Of a stretch of 64,000 nt of DNA, positions 1-7,723 are shown one piece after another. The position numbers and the translations under genes were made by a program. The DNA is taken from NCBI RefSeq assembly GCF_001735805.1, contig NZ_CP017248.1:6572001-6636000 (forward strand), in the 5' to 3' direction. This stretch comes from Streptomyces fodineus (GTDB lineage Bacteria; Actinomycetota; Actinomycetes; Streptomycetales; Streptomycetaceae). Within the stretch, counting starts at the first letter, position 1; each line of letters begins with the position of its first letter. The notes under the pieces are model-generated. The model was not told the origin of the DNA. It saw only the letters and a program-made list of their open reading frames with translations, and ran no database searches.

Positions 1-2057
1 ATCAGATAGGCGTGGCGCCGGCCGGCAGATCGGCGCAGAGGAGTGCGGCGGGGGCCGTCGCCCGAGATGCGCGGGGCGCCTGGCTCGCGCTGTTGCCGTC
101 CACGCGGCTGCGGGTGACCGGGCGGCTGGCGCCCGCGCTGACGGGCGGGGACCGGACGGCGGCCGTGCTGCGGGTGCGTGGCCGGCCGGGCCCGCGGATC
201 GTGGCGGGGCCCAGCGGGGCGCAGCGGCTCGCGGGACGGCTCAGGGCCGGGCTGCGGGAGGCGACCGACGGTCTGCCGGGGGACGCGCGGGCGCTCCTTC
301 CCGGGCTGGTCGTCGGGGACACCTCACGGATCACGCCCGAGCTGGACGACGCGTTCAAGGAGACGGACCTGGCGCACACCCTGGCCGTGTCCGGCAGCAA
401 CCTCACCGTGCTGCTCGCCCTGCTCATCGGGCCGCCCGGACTGGCCCAGCAGGTCGAGCGCCGCGGCCTGGCCCCGCGTCTGGGGCTCTCACTGCGGGCG
501 ACCGCCCTGCTCGCCGGAGTGCTCACGCTGGGATTCGTGATCGTGTCCCGGCCCGACCCCAGCGTGCTGCGGGCCGCCGTCTGCGGCACGGTCGCACTGC
601 TCGCCCTGGCCACCGGGCGCCGCAGATCCCTGATCCCGGCACTGGCCACGGCCGTCCTGCTGCTGGTCCTCTACGACCCTTGGCTGGCCCGCAGTTACGG
701 CTTCCTGCTGTCCGTGCTGGCCACCGGCGCGCTGCTCGTGCTGGCACCGGGCTGGAGCGAGGCGCTGCGGCGGCGCCGGGTGCCGCCGAGGCTCGCGGAG
801 GCGCTGGCGGCGGCTGCCGCGGCACAGGCGGTGTGCGCCCCGGTCACGGCGGTGCTGTCGGCGCGGGTGAGCCTGGTGGCGGTGCCGTGCAATTTGCTGG
901 CCGAGGTGGCGGTGGCACCGGCCACGGTGCTGGGGTTCGCGGCGCTCATGACGGCGCCGGTGGCGATGGCACCCGCCAAAGTCCTCGCCTGGTGTGCGAG
1001 TTGGCCCGCCGGATGGATCGCCGGTGTGGCCCGCACCGGGGCGGCGCTGCCCGGCGCGGCAGTGGGCTGGCCGGGAAGCTGGCCGGGGGCGCTGGCGCTG
1101 GCGGCGGTCACCGTGGCCGTCGTGCTGGCCGGCCGGCGGCTCACGCGGCACCCCTGGTTGTGCGGGCTGCTCGGGGTGCTGCTCGTGCTGGCGGTGGTGC
1201 GGCCGGCCCCGCTGACCCGGATGATCACGGGCTGGCCGCCGCCGGGCTGGCGGTTCGCGATGTGCGATGTCGGCCAGGGCGACGCGACCGTACTGGCGGC
1301 GGGGGCGGGAGCCGGGGTGGTCGTGGACGCCGGACCCGATCCGGCGCTGGTCGACCACTGTCTGCGGCAGCTGGGCATCACGCGCGTCCCGCTGCTCGTC
1401 CTGACCCACTTCCACGCCGACCACGTGGCGGGACTGCCCGGTGTGCTGCGGGGCCGTTCGGTGGCCGCGATCGAGACCACGGGCTTCGAGGAACCCGCCG
1501 ACCAGGCCGAGTTCGTCACGAGGGAGGCGGCGGCACGGCACATCCCGCTCAGGCGGGCCGTCGCGGGAGAGGAACGGCGCACCGGAGCGCTCTCCTGGCG
1601 GGTCCTGTGGCCTCCACCGAGCACGGGGCAGCCCTCGGACCCACAGGCCCCGGCATGGCCGGGCCCGGTGCCGGAGCCGGACGGCCCGAACGACGCCAGC
1701 GTCGCGATGCTGGTCCGCTCGGGCGGACTGCGGCTGCTGTTGCTGGGCGATCTCGAACCGCCGGCCCAGCAGGCGTTGTCCCGGTCACCGGCTGCGGCCG
1801 AGCTGGCCGGAGTGGACGTACTGAAGGTGGCCCATCATGGCTCGGCCTATCAGGACCCGGACCTGATACGGCTCGCGGCTCCCCGGGTGGCGCTCATCTC
1901 CTGCGGAGCCGACAACCCCTATGGCCATCCGGCGCCGGCGACCGTGGCGGCGCTGCGGGCGGGCGGGGCGCTGGTGCTGCGCACCGACCGGGACGGGGAG
2001 CTCGCGGTCGGCGGGACGGGAGGGCCGGGTGGGGAGGTACGGGTGGCGAGAGACTGA
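1..2057 (+). CDS. comEC: ComEC/Rec2 family competence protein (5' truncated by window edge)
   Basis: DNA-uptake channel protein of the inner membrane. The frame is open from base 3, so the true start lies outside the window; 685 codons are visible, against roughly 750-850 residues for actinobacterial ComEC. The first third is the Competence domain: many hydrophobic segments rich in Ala/Leu/Val between about 350 and 1250. The C-terminal third is a metallo-beta-lactamase fold with the metal motif THFHADH (about 1404-1424) and a later AHHGS motif (about 1831). In Streptomyces the gene normally follows comEA and precedes holA, as here. Streptomyces is not known for natural competence, so its role there is unsettled. 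Family assignment is firm; the N-terminus is unseen. Confidence 0.93.
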   Translation, partial: QIGVAPAGRSAQRSAAGAVARDARGAWLALLPSTRLRVTGRLAPALTGGDRTAAVLRVRGRPGPRIVAGPSGAQRLAGRLRAGLREATDGLPGDARALLPGLVVGDTSRITPELDDAFKETDLAHTLAVSGSNLTVLLALLIGPPGLAQQVERRGLAPRLGLSLRATALLAGVLTLGFVIVSRPDPSVLRAAVCGTVALLALATGRRRSLIPALATAVLLLVLYDPWLARSYGFLLSVLATGALLVLAPGWSEALRRRRVPPRLAEALAAAAAAQAVCAPVTAVLSARVSLVAVPCNLLAEVAVAPATVLGFAALMTAPVAMAPAKVLAWCASWPAGWIAGVARTGAALPGAAVGWPGSWPGALALAAVTVAVVLAGRRLTRHPWLCGLLGVLLVLAVVRPAPLTRMITGWPPPGWRFAMCDVGQGDATVLAAGAGAGVVVDAGPDPALVDHCLRQLGITRVPLLVLTHFHADHVAGLPGVLRGRSVAAIETTGFEEPADQAEFVTREAAARHIPLRRAVAGEERRTGALSWRVLWPPPSTGQPSDPQAPAWPGPVPEPDGPNDASVAMLVRSGGLRLLLLGDLEPPAQQALSRSPAAAELAGVDVLKVAHHGSAYQDPDLIRLAAPRVALISCGADNPYGHPAPATVAALRAGGALVLRTDRDGELAVGGTGGPGGEVRVARD

Positions 2058-2082
2058 GGACCGGTTCGCCCAGACTGGGTGC

Positions 2083-2919
2083 ATGAACTCAAGCCAGGTC
2101 GACGCCTATCTCCGCCGGATCGGGGCCGAGCGCCCGCAGCGGCCCACCGGGCAGGCACTGCGCGAGCTCCATCTCCGCCATCTGCGGACCGTCCCCTTCG
2201 AGAACCTGTCGGTCCACCTCGGCGAGGAGATCGCGCTGGAGGAGGATTCGCTGGTGGACAAGCTGACCGGACGCGGGCGGGGTGGCTTCTGCTACGAACT
2301 GAACGGCTCGTTCGGCGGGTTGCTGGCCGCCCTGGGCTATGAGGTCGACCTGCTCGCGGCACGCGTGTACGGCGACGAGGGGCGGCTCGGCATCCCGTAC
2401 GACCATCTCGCCCTGCGGGTGCGGACGGTGGACGGGGACATCTGGCTCGCGGACGTCGGGTTCGGGGGGCACAGCCACTACCCGCTGAGGTACGAGGAAC
2501 GTGGCGAGCAGGGAGATCCCGGCGGGGTGTTCCGGGTGGTGGAGGCCGGGCCGGACAAGGCCGGGGTGCGCGGCGACGGCCCGGCCGGGACCGGGGACCT
2601 GGACGTCGTACGGGACGGCAGGCCGCAGTACCGGCTGGAGACGCGGGCCAGGGTGCTCGGGGACTTCGCGGCCGGGGCCTGGTGGCACAGCACCTCGCCG
2701 CTGTCGCACTTCACCCGGTCGCTGGTCTGCTCGCGGGTCACCGAGGACGGAGGGAGGGTCACGCTGAGCGGACGGGTACTGAAGACGACGGCCGGTGACG
2801 GGCGGCGTACGTCAGAGGAGTTGGGGAGGGACGAGGAGGTGCTGACGGCGTACCGGGAGCGGTTCGGGATCGAGCTGGGCGGTGTGCCGACTGTGCGAGA
2901 CAGGAATCTCAACGCTTGA
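2083..2919 (+). CDS. arylamine N-acetyltransferase
   Basis: Transfers an acetyl group from acetyl-CoA to arylamines or hydrazines in the cytoplasm. The 278-residue product has the expected family length and the Cys-His-Asp triad: Cys70 in GRGGFCYELNG, His108 in PYDHLALRV and Asp124 in WLADVGFGG. The frame is open upstream into comEC, but the ATG at 2083 (MNSSQVDAYL) is the start that matches the family, where the protein begins with a short helix. It starts 25 bases after comEC stops, so it may be read through from that gene. Physiological substrate unknown; in actinomycetes these enzymes act in xenobiotic detoxification or amide formation in antibiotic pathways. Confidence 0.93.
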   Translation: MNSSQVDAYLRRIGAERPQRPTGQALRELHLRHLRTVPFENLSVHLGEEIALEEDSLVDKLTGRGRGGFCYELNGSFGGLLAALGYEVDLLAARVYGDEGRLGIPYDHLALRVRTVDGDIWLADVGFGGHSHYPLRYEERGEQGDPGGVFRVVEAGPDKAGVRGDGPAGTGDLDVVRDGRPQYRLETRARVLGDFAAGAWWHSTSPLSHFTRSLVCSRVTEDGGRVTLSGRVLKTTAGDGRRTSEELGRDEEVLTAYRERFGIELGGVPTVRDRNLNA

Positions 2920-3060
2920 TTCGGACTTGCATTGCGCCGGGGCGATTTCACGCTCGGGCCGAGCCTCCGCGTCGACCTCGGTACGCGGCTCGTGTCCCAG
3001 GCCTGACCTGGTCGTACGGGGCCGTCCAAGGCCTTGTGTGCCGTGCCGGAGAATGAGCCC

Positions 3061-3306
3061 GTGAGCGATGTGAGACATGTGCTGGTGCTGCCCGACCGGG
3101 ATGCCGCCGAGGAGGCGGCCGAGGCGCTCGGGGAGCGGTTCGGCCTGGACGAGGAGCCCTACCTCGTCCGGGAGGCGCTGGCCGGCGAGGACGACGCCGA
3201 GGACGCGCAGTGGCTGGTGGTCCTGCGGGACGAGGACGAGCGGCTGGACCCGGCGGAGCTGGACGAGTTCGCCGGGGAGTGGGACGGCTGGCGCGAGGAG
3301 CCGTGA
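3061..3306 (+). CDS. small acidic conserved hypothetical protein
   Basis: 81 residues starting at GTG 3061, with GGAG about nine bases upstream; an in-frame GTG at 3034 has no comparable ribosome binding site. The product is very acidic (many Asp/Glu, e.g. EDDAEDAQ and DEDERLDPAEL) with an alternating strand/helix pattern reminiscent of small ferredoxin-like folds such as RraB. No signal peptide or membrane segment. It sits alone between the acetyltransferase and holA and is followed immediately by a terminator hairpin, so it is probably monocistronic. No function can be assigned. Confidence 0.75.
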   Translation: MSDVRHVLVLPDRDAAEEAAEALGERFGLDEEPYLVREALAGEDDAEDAQWLVVLRDEDERLDPAELDEFAGEWDGWREEP

Positions 3307-3326
3307 CCCCGAGGCGGACTCGGGGT
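3306..3326 (+). terminator. probable intrinsic terminator of the small acidic protein gene
   Basis: ACCCCGAG (3306-3313) and CTCGGGGT (3319-3326) form an 8-bp stem with a 5-base loop, beginning at the last base of the stop codon. There is no U-run, as is usual in Streptomyces. Confidence 0.55.
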
Positions 3327-3390
3327 GCGGTCCGGGACCGGTCAGGGTGCCGGGGCCGGTTCGTTGTCAGTGCCGCGTGGGATGCTGTGA

Positions 3391-4383
3391 GTGATGGCCA
3401 GGAAGACTGCGAATGACGACCCTCTCGCCCCGGTGACTCTCGCCGTGGGCCAGGAGGACCTCCTGCTCGACCGTGCCGTGCAGGAGGTGGTGGCCGCCGC
3501 CAAGGCCGCCGACGCCGACACGGACGTACGCGACCTCACCTCGGACCAGTTGCAGCCCGGCACGCTCGCCGAGCTCACCAGTCCATCGCTCTTCGCCGAG
3601 CGGAAAGTCGTGGTCGTACGCAATGCGCAGGACCTGTCCGCCGACACGGTCAAGGACGTGAAGGCGTATCTCGGGGCACCCGCCGAGGAGATCACCCTCG
3701 TGCTGCTGCACGCGGGCGGGGCCAAGGGCAAGGGGCTGCTGGACGCCGCGCGCAAGGCGGGTGCGCGGGAGGTGGCCTGTCCGAAGATGACCAAGCCGGC
3801 GGACCGGCTGGCCTTCGTGCGGGGCGAGTTCCGTTCGTTCGGGCGGTCGGCCACTGCGGAGGCGTGCCAGGCGCTGTGCGACGCCATCGGCAGCGATCTG
3901 CGGGAGCTGGCCTCGGCGGTCTCCCAGCTGGTCGCCGACGTGGAGGGGACGATCGACGAGGCGGTCGTCGGGCGGTACTACACCGGCCGGGCCGAGGCCT
4001 CCAGCTTCACGGTCGCCGACCGGGCCGTGGAGGGGCGCACGGCGGAGGCGCTGGAGGCGCTCAGATGGTCGCTGGCGACGGGAGTGGCGCCGGTGATGAT
4101 CACCAGTGCGCTGGCCCAGGGGGTGCGGGCGATCGGGAAGCTGTCCTCCGCGCGCGGGGGGCGGCCGGCCGATCTGGCGCGGGAGCTGGGGATGCCGCCG
4201 TGGAAGATCGATCGGGTCCGGCAGCAGATGCGGGGGTGGACGCCGGACGGGGTTGCGGTGGCGATGCGGGCCGTCGCGGAGGCCGACGCGGGGGTGAAGG
4301 GCGGTGGGGATGATCCCGAGTACGCGTTGGAGAAGGCCGTTGTGGTGATCGCCCGGGCCGCTCGGTCCCGCGGGCGCGGATAG
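3391..4383 (+). CDS. holA: DNA polymerase III subunit delta
   Basis: Clamp-loader subunit that opens the beta sliding clamp during replication. 330 residues, normal for the family. The N-terminal half has the HolA pattern (LAVGQEDLLLDRAV... then LTSPSLFAERKVVVVRNA) and the C-terminal half the helical collar domain (ASSFTVADRAVEGRTAEALEALRW, then MPPWKIDRVRQQMRGW). Tandem starts GTG 3391 and ATG 3394 are present; the second may be the real one. No Walker motif, as expected for delta. It stands between comEC and rpsT as in other actinobacteria and is followed by a minisatellite rather than a gene. Confidence 0.95.
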   Translation: MMARKTANDDPLAPVTLAVGQEDLLLDRAVQEVVAAAKAADADTDVRDLTSDQLQPGTLAELTSPSLFAERKVVVVRNAQDLSADTVKDVKAYLGAPAEEITLVLLHAGGAKGKGLLDAARKAGAREVACPKMTKPADRLAFVRGEFRSFGRSATAEACQALCDAIGSDLRELASAVSQLVADVEGTIDEAVVGRYYTGRAEASSFTVADRAVEGRTAEALEALRWSLATGVAPVMITSALAQGVRAIGKLSSARGGRPADLARELGMPPWKIDRVRQQMRGWTPDGVAVAMRAVAEADAGVKGGGDDPEYALEKAVVVIARAARSRGRG

Positions 4384-4389
4384 GCGGTC

Positions 4390-4838
4390 CTGGGCTCCAC
4401 CTCAGCCTCCGCCGGGGGCTCCGTCTCAGCCTCCGTTGGGGTTCCACCTCGGACCCCGCTGGGGGTTCCGCCTCGGACCTCGTTGGGGGTTCCGCCTCGG
4501 ACCCCGCTGGGGGTTCCGCCTCGGACCCCGCGAGGGGCTTCGTCGCAGCCCGCGAGGGCTCCGCCTCAGCCCCCGCCGGAGGCTCCACCTCAGCCCCCGC
4601 CAGGGACTTCGCCCCAGCCCGCGAGCGACTCCACCTCGGATCCCGCGAGGGGCTCCACCTCAGCCCCCGCCGGAGGCTCCACCTCAAGCCCCCGCCAGGG
4701 ACTTCGCCCCAGTCCGCCAGGGGCCCCACCTCGGACCCCGCGAGGGGCTCCGCCTCAGCCCCCGCCGGAGGCTCCACCCCAGCCCCCGCCAGGGACTTCG
4801 CCCCAGCCCCCAGGGCTCCGCCCCCGGACTCCGTCTAG
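4390..4838. repeat. 24-bp minisatellite, about 18-19 degenerate tandem units
   Basis: The interval between holA and rpsT (4384-5072, 689 bases with no convincing gene) is mostly a tandem array. Typical units are GGGGGTTCCGCCTCGGACCC plus CGCT in the left part and a GGAGGCTCCACCTCAGCCCC plus CGCC type in the right part, mixed with an AGGGACTTCGCCCCAGCCCG type. Because 24 is divisible by three, all six frames stay open and yield 8-residue repeats (for example GVPPRTPL, APPQPPPE), which explains several apparent Pro-rich open frames. Many units can fold alone as GGGGTTCCG...CGGACCCC stems. The sequence resembles GC-rich intergenic repeats common in Streptomyces. From about 4840 to 5072 I see only hairpins. 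Confidence 0.9.
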
Positions 4839-4901
4839 CCCACCCACCACCGGAATCCGTCGGCTGAAGGCGCCCACGGCACCGCGCCAACGCATGCCGA
4901 A

Positions 4902-4942
4902 GGCCCCGGCGTTCTCCCTGGGGAAGGGAGAGCACCGAGGCC
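4902..4942. terminator. large hairpin between convergent holA and rpsT
   Basis: GGCC/CGG/GTTCTCCCT on the left pairs with AGGGAGAGCAC/CCG/GGCC on the right around a GGGGA loop, with small bulges. Its position between two convergent transcription units suits a bidirectional terminator. A second weaker stem GGGCCC (5029-5034)/GGGTCC (5040-5045) lies closer to the rpsT stop. Confidence 0.5.
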
Positions 4943-5072
4943 CTCGGTTGAAGCTGCTGAGCCCGTACCCGCGTGGCGAACGCAGGCCGCGTACAGGCTC
5001 GGGGTGCCGGACGGGAGCGGATGAGAGAGGGCCCGCTCTGGGTCCTTCCGGCGGTCAGATCAAAAAGTGGGT

Positions 5073-5339
5073 TCAGCCCTTGAGGGACGTGACCTTGGAA
5101 GCAAGCGCCGACTTCTTGTTGGCGGCCTGGTTCTTGTGGATGACGCCCTTCGAGACGGCCTTGTCGAGCGCACGCGCGGCAGCGCGCTGCAGCTCGGTGG
5201 CCTTCTCGACGTCACCCGCGGCAGCGGCCTCACGGGCCTTGCGGATCGCGGTCTTCAGGGAGGACTTGACGGCCTTGTTGCGCAGCCGAGCCTTCTCGTT
5301 GGTCTTGATCCGCTTGATCTGGGACTTGATGTTCGCCAC
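5073..5339 (-). CDS. rpsT: 30S ribosomal protein S20
   Basis: Primary 16S rRNA-binding protein of the small subunit. 88 residues, fully typical: MANIKSQIKRIKTNEKARLR followed by basic helices and a C-terminal KKSALASKV. The start is GTG at 5337-5339 with AAAAGG eight bases upstream. It is transcribed divergently from lepA across a 227-bp region, the standard bacterial arrangement of these two genes. Probably monocistronic. Confidence 0.98.
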   Translation of the reverse strand: MANIKSQIKRIKTNEKARLRNKAVKSSLKTAIRKAREAAAAGDVEKATELQRAAARALDKAVSKGVIHKNQAANKKSALASKVTSLKG

Positions 5340-5447
5340 GAAGGAGCCTTTTCAGGTTCAGGTGCCGGGCCGGGAAAGGTCCCGTACCGGTGATCCAAAA
5401 TTTCTCTGACGCGCCTCGCGCTGAGAGGGCATGAGGCACAGCCATCT

Positions 5448-5477
5448 ACAGTACCAGTGGCCCTGCGAGCGGCCCAA
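5448..5477 (-). promoter_or_regulatory. putative rpsT promoter
   Basis: On the minus strand TTGGGC (5472-5477) and TACTGT (5448-5453) are separated by 18 bases, a reasonable match to the vegetative sigma (HrdB) consensus, about 110 bases upstream of the rpsT GTG. Confidence 0.45.
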
Positions 5478-5566
5478 AACGGTGCCCGGTCCCTCCGCGT
5501 GGGACCATGGAGACTACGTATCGATCCGACCCGAGGCATAAGGCGCCTCAAGAGACAGGACCCTGC

Positions 5567-7441
5567 GTGCCCGCGACCCCTAACCATGTGCCCGAGCCGA
5601 GCCGTACCGCCCCGGCTCTGATCCGCAATTTCTGCATCATCGCGCACATCGACCACGGCAAGTCCACGCTCGCCGACCGGATGCTCCAGCTGACCGGTGT
5701 GGTCGAGCAGCGGCAGATGCGTGCTCAGTACCTCGACCGGATGGACATCGAGCGCGAGCGCGGCATCACGATCAAGTCCCAGGCGGTGCGTCTGCCCTGG
5801 GCCCCCACCGAGGGCCCCGACCAGGGCACGACCCACATCCTCAACATGATCGACACCCCGGGGCACGTCGACTTCACCTACGAGGTCTCGCGGTCGCTCG
5901 CCGCCTGTGAGGGGACCATCCTCCTCGTCGACGCGGCCCAGGGCATCGAGGCGCAGACCCTCGCCAACCTCTACCTGGCGATGGAGAACGACCTCACGAT
6001 CATCCCCGTACTGAACAAGATCGACCTGCCGGCCGCCCAGCCGGAGAAGTTCGCCGAGGAGCTGGCGAACCTGGTCGGCTGCGATCCGGACGACGTCCTC
6101 AAGGTCTCCGCGAAGACCGGTCTCGGCGTCGACGCGCTGCTGAACAAGGTCGTCAAGGAGATCCCGGCGCCGGTGGGCGTCGCCGACGCGCCCGCCCGCG
6201 CGATGATCTTCGACTCGGTGTACGACTCGTACCGCGGTGTCGTGACGTATGTCCGTGTCATCGACGGCCAGCTCAACAAGCGCGAGCGCATCAGGATGAT
6301 GTCCACCGGCGCCACGCACGAGCTGCTGGAGATCGGCGTCAGCTCGCCCGAGATGCTGCCGGCCGACGGCCTCGGCGTCGGTGAGGTGGGCTATCTCATC
6401 ACCGGCGTGAAGGACGTCCGGCAGTCCAAGGTCGGTGACACCGTCACCAGCCAGAGCAAGGGGGCGACGGAGGCGCTCGGCGGGTACAAGGACCCCAAGC
6501 CCATGGTCTTCTCCGGTCTGTATCCGCTCGACGGCTCCGACTACCCGGAGCTGCGCGAGGCCCTGGACAAGCTGCAGCTCAACGACGCCGCGCTGGTCTA
6601 CGAGCCGGAGACCTCCGCCGCCCTCGGCTTCGGCTTCCGCGTCGGCTTCCTCGGCCTGCTGCACCTGGACGTGATCCGGGAGCGGCTGGAGCGCGAGTTC
6701 GGCCTCGACCTGATCGCCACCGCCCCCAACGTGGTCTACCGCGTGGTCATGGAGGACGGCAGCGAGCACACGGTCACCAACCCGAGCGAGTTCCCCGAGG
6801 GCAAGATCAACGAGGTCTTCGAGCCGGTCGTGCGGGCCACCATCCTCGCGCCCACCGAGTTCATCGGCTCGATCATGGAGCTGTGCCAGACCCGGCGCGG
6901 CACCCTGCTCGGCATGGACTACCTCTCGGAGGACCGGGTCGAGATCCGCTACACGCTGCCGCTCGCGGAGATCGTCTTCGACTTCTTCGACCAGCTGAAG
7001 TCCAAGACCCGCGGCTACGCCTCGCTGGACTACGAGCCCACCGGCGAGCAGACCAGCTCCCTGGTCAAGGTCGACATCCTGCTGCACGGCGACAAGGTGG
7101 ACGCCTTCTCGGCGATCACCCACAAGGACCAGGCGTACGCGTACGGCGTGCGGCTCGTCGCCAAGCTCAAGGAGCTGATCCCGCGGCAGGCCTTCGAGGT
7201 GCCGGTGCAGGCCGCCATCGGCTCCCGGGTCATCGCCCGCGAGACGATCCGCGCCATCCGCAAGGACGTCCTCGCCAAGTGCTACGGCGGTGACATCTCC
7301 CGTAAGCGCAAGCTGCTGGAGAAGCAGAAGGAAGGCAAGAAGCGGATGAAGATGGTGGGTTCCGTGGAGGTTCCGCAGGAAGCCTTCATCGCCGTCCTGT
7401 CCAGCGATGACAGCGCGGGGTCGGCCAAGGGCAAGAAGTAA
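5567..7441 (+). CDS. lepA: elongation factor 4 (back-translocating GTPase LepA)
   Basis: Ribosome-associated GTPase that acts in translation elongation/30S assembly. 624 residues from GTG 5567, which has ACAGGA six bases upstream and gives the usual actinobacterial N-terminus MPATPNHVPEPSR; the longer frame from 5507 adds 20 unlikely residues. GTPase motifs are complete: AHIDHGKST (P-loop), RGITIKS, DTPGHVDF and NKIDLP. The EF-G-like domains and the LepA-specific C-terminal domain (ISRKRKLLEKQKEGKKRMK) are present. A strong terminator follows. Confidence 0.98.
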   Translation: MPATPNHVPEPSRTAPALIRNFCIIAHIDHGKSTLADRMLQLTGVVEQRQMRAQYLDRMDIERERGITIKSQAVRLPWAPTEGPDQGTTHILNMIDTPGHVDFTYEVSRSLAACEGTILLVDAAQGIEAQTLANLYLAMENDLTIIPVLNKIDLPAAQPEKFAEELANLVGCDPDDVLKVSAKTGLGVDALLNKVVKEIPAPVGVADAPARAMIFDSVYDSYRGVVTYVRVIDGQLNKRERIRMMSTGATHELLEIGVSSPEMLPADGLGVGEVGYLITGVKDVRQSKVGDTVTSQSKGATEALGGYKDPKPMVFSGLYPLDGSDYPELREALDKLQLNDAALVYEPETSAALGFGFRVGFLGLLHLDVIRERLEREFGLDLIATAPNVVYRVVMEDGSEHTVTNPSEFPEGKINEVFEPVVRATILAPTEFIGSIMELCQTRRGTLLGMDYLSEDRVEIRYTLPLAEIVFDFFDQLKSKTRGYASLDYEPTGEQTSSLVKVDILLHGDKVDAFSAITHKDQAYAYGVRLVAKLKELIPRQAFEVPVQAAIGSRVIARETIRAIRKDVLAKCYGGDISRKRKLLEKQKEGKKRMKMVGSVEVPQEAFIAVLSSDDSAGSAKGKK

Positions 7442-7482
7442 CCAGCGGTAACAACGGGTTACGTCCTCAAACGGGACACAAG

Positions 7483-7514
7483 GGGGCCCGCCGTGCGAAA
7501 GTGCGGCGGGCCCC
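7483..7514 (+). terminator. lepA terminator
   Basis: GGGGCCCGCCGTGC (7483-7496) pairs with GTGCGGCGGGCCCC (7501-7514) as a 14-bp stem with two wobble pairs capped by a GAAA tetraloop, 41 bases after the lepA stop codon. Confidence 0.85.
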
Positions 7515-7617
7515 TACGCGTGCGTAACGTCGCTCTCCGTGGAACATGCGGGGAAACAGACAGGCCGATGCCCCTTACGCAGCGGCCGGTCGCGGCTTAC
7601 TCTGATCCCTGCTCGAT

Positions 7618-7636
7618 AGTTACTCGCGAGTTAAAC
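7618..7636. promoter_or_regulatory. candidate TetR-type operator upstream of the acyl-CoA synthetase gene
   Basis: The core ACTCGCGAGT (7622-7631) is a perfect 10-bp palindrome inside GTTACTCGCGAGTTAAAC. A related half site GTGAGTTAAC lies about 40 bases downstream (near 7667). Palindromes of the TTACTCG-CGAGTAA type occur in front of actinobacterial fatty-acid degradation genes under TetR-family control (recalled, not searched). The site is about 90 bases before the GTG at 7724. Confidence 0.4.
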
Positions 7637-7723
7637 AACAGCGCGACAGCAGTTCCCACCCCCACCGTGAGTTAACCCAGCCGCACCGAGTACAGCCGCA
7701 CCGTCGCGGGCCCGGAGGATGTC

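Noticed and set aside
4436..5409. Proline-rich open frames of 143 and 308 codons on the + strand (and a 225-codon frame on the other strand)
   Set aside because: They are by-products of the 24-bp repeat, which keeps all six frames open; no ribosome binding site, and the longer frame runs antisense through rpsT.
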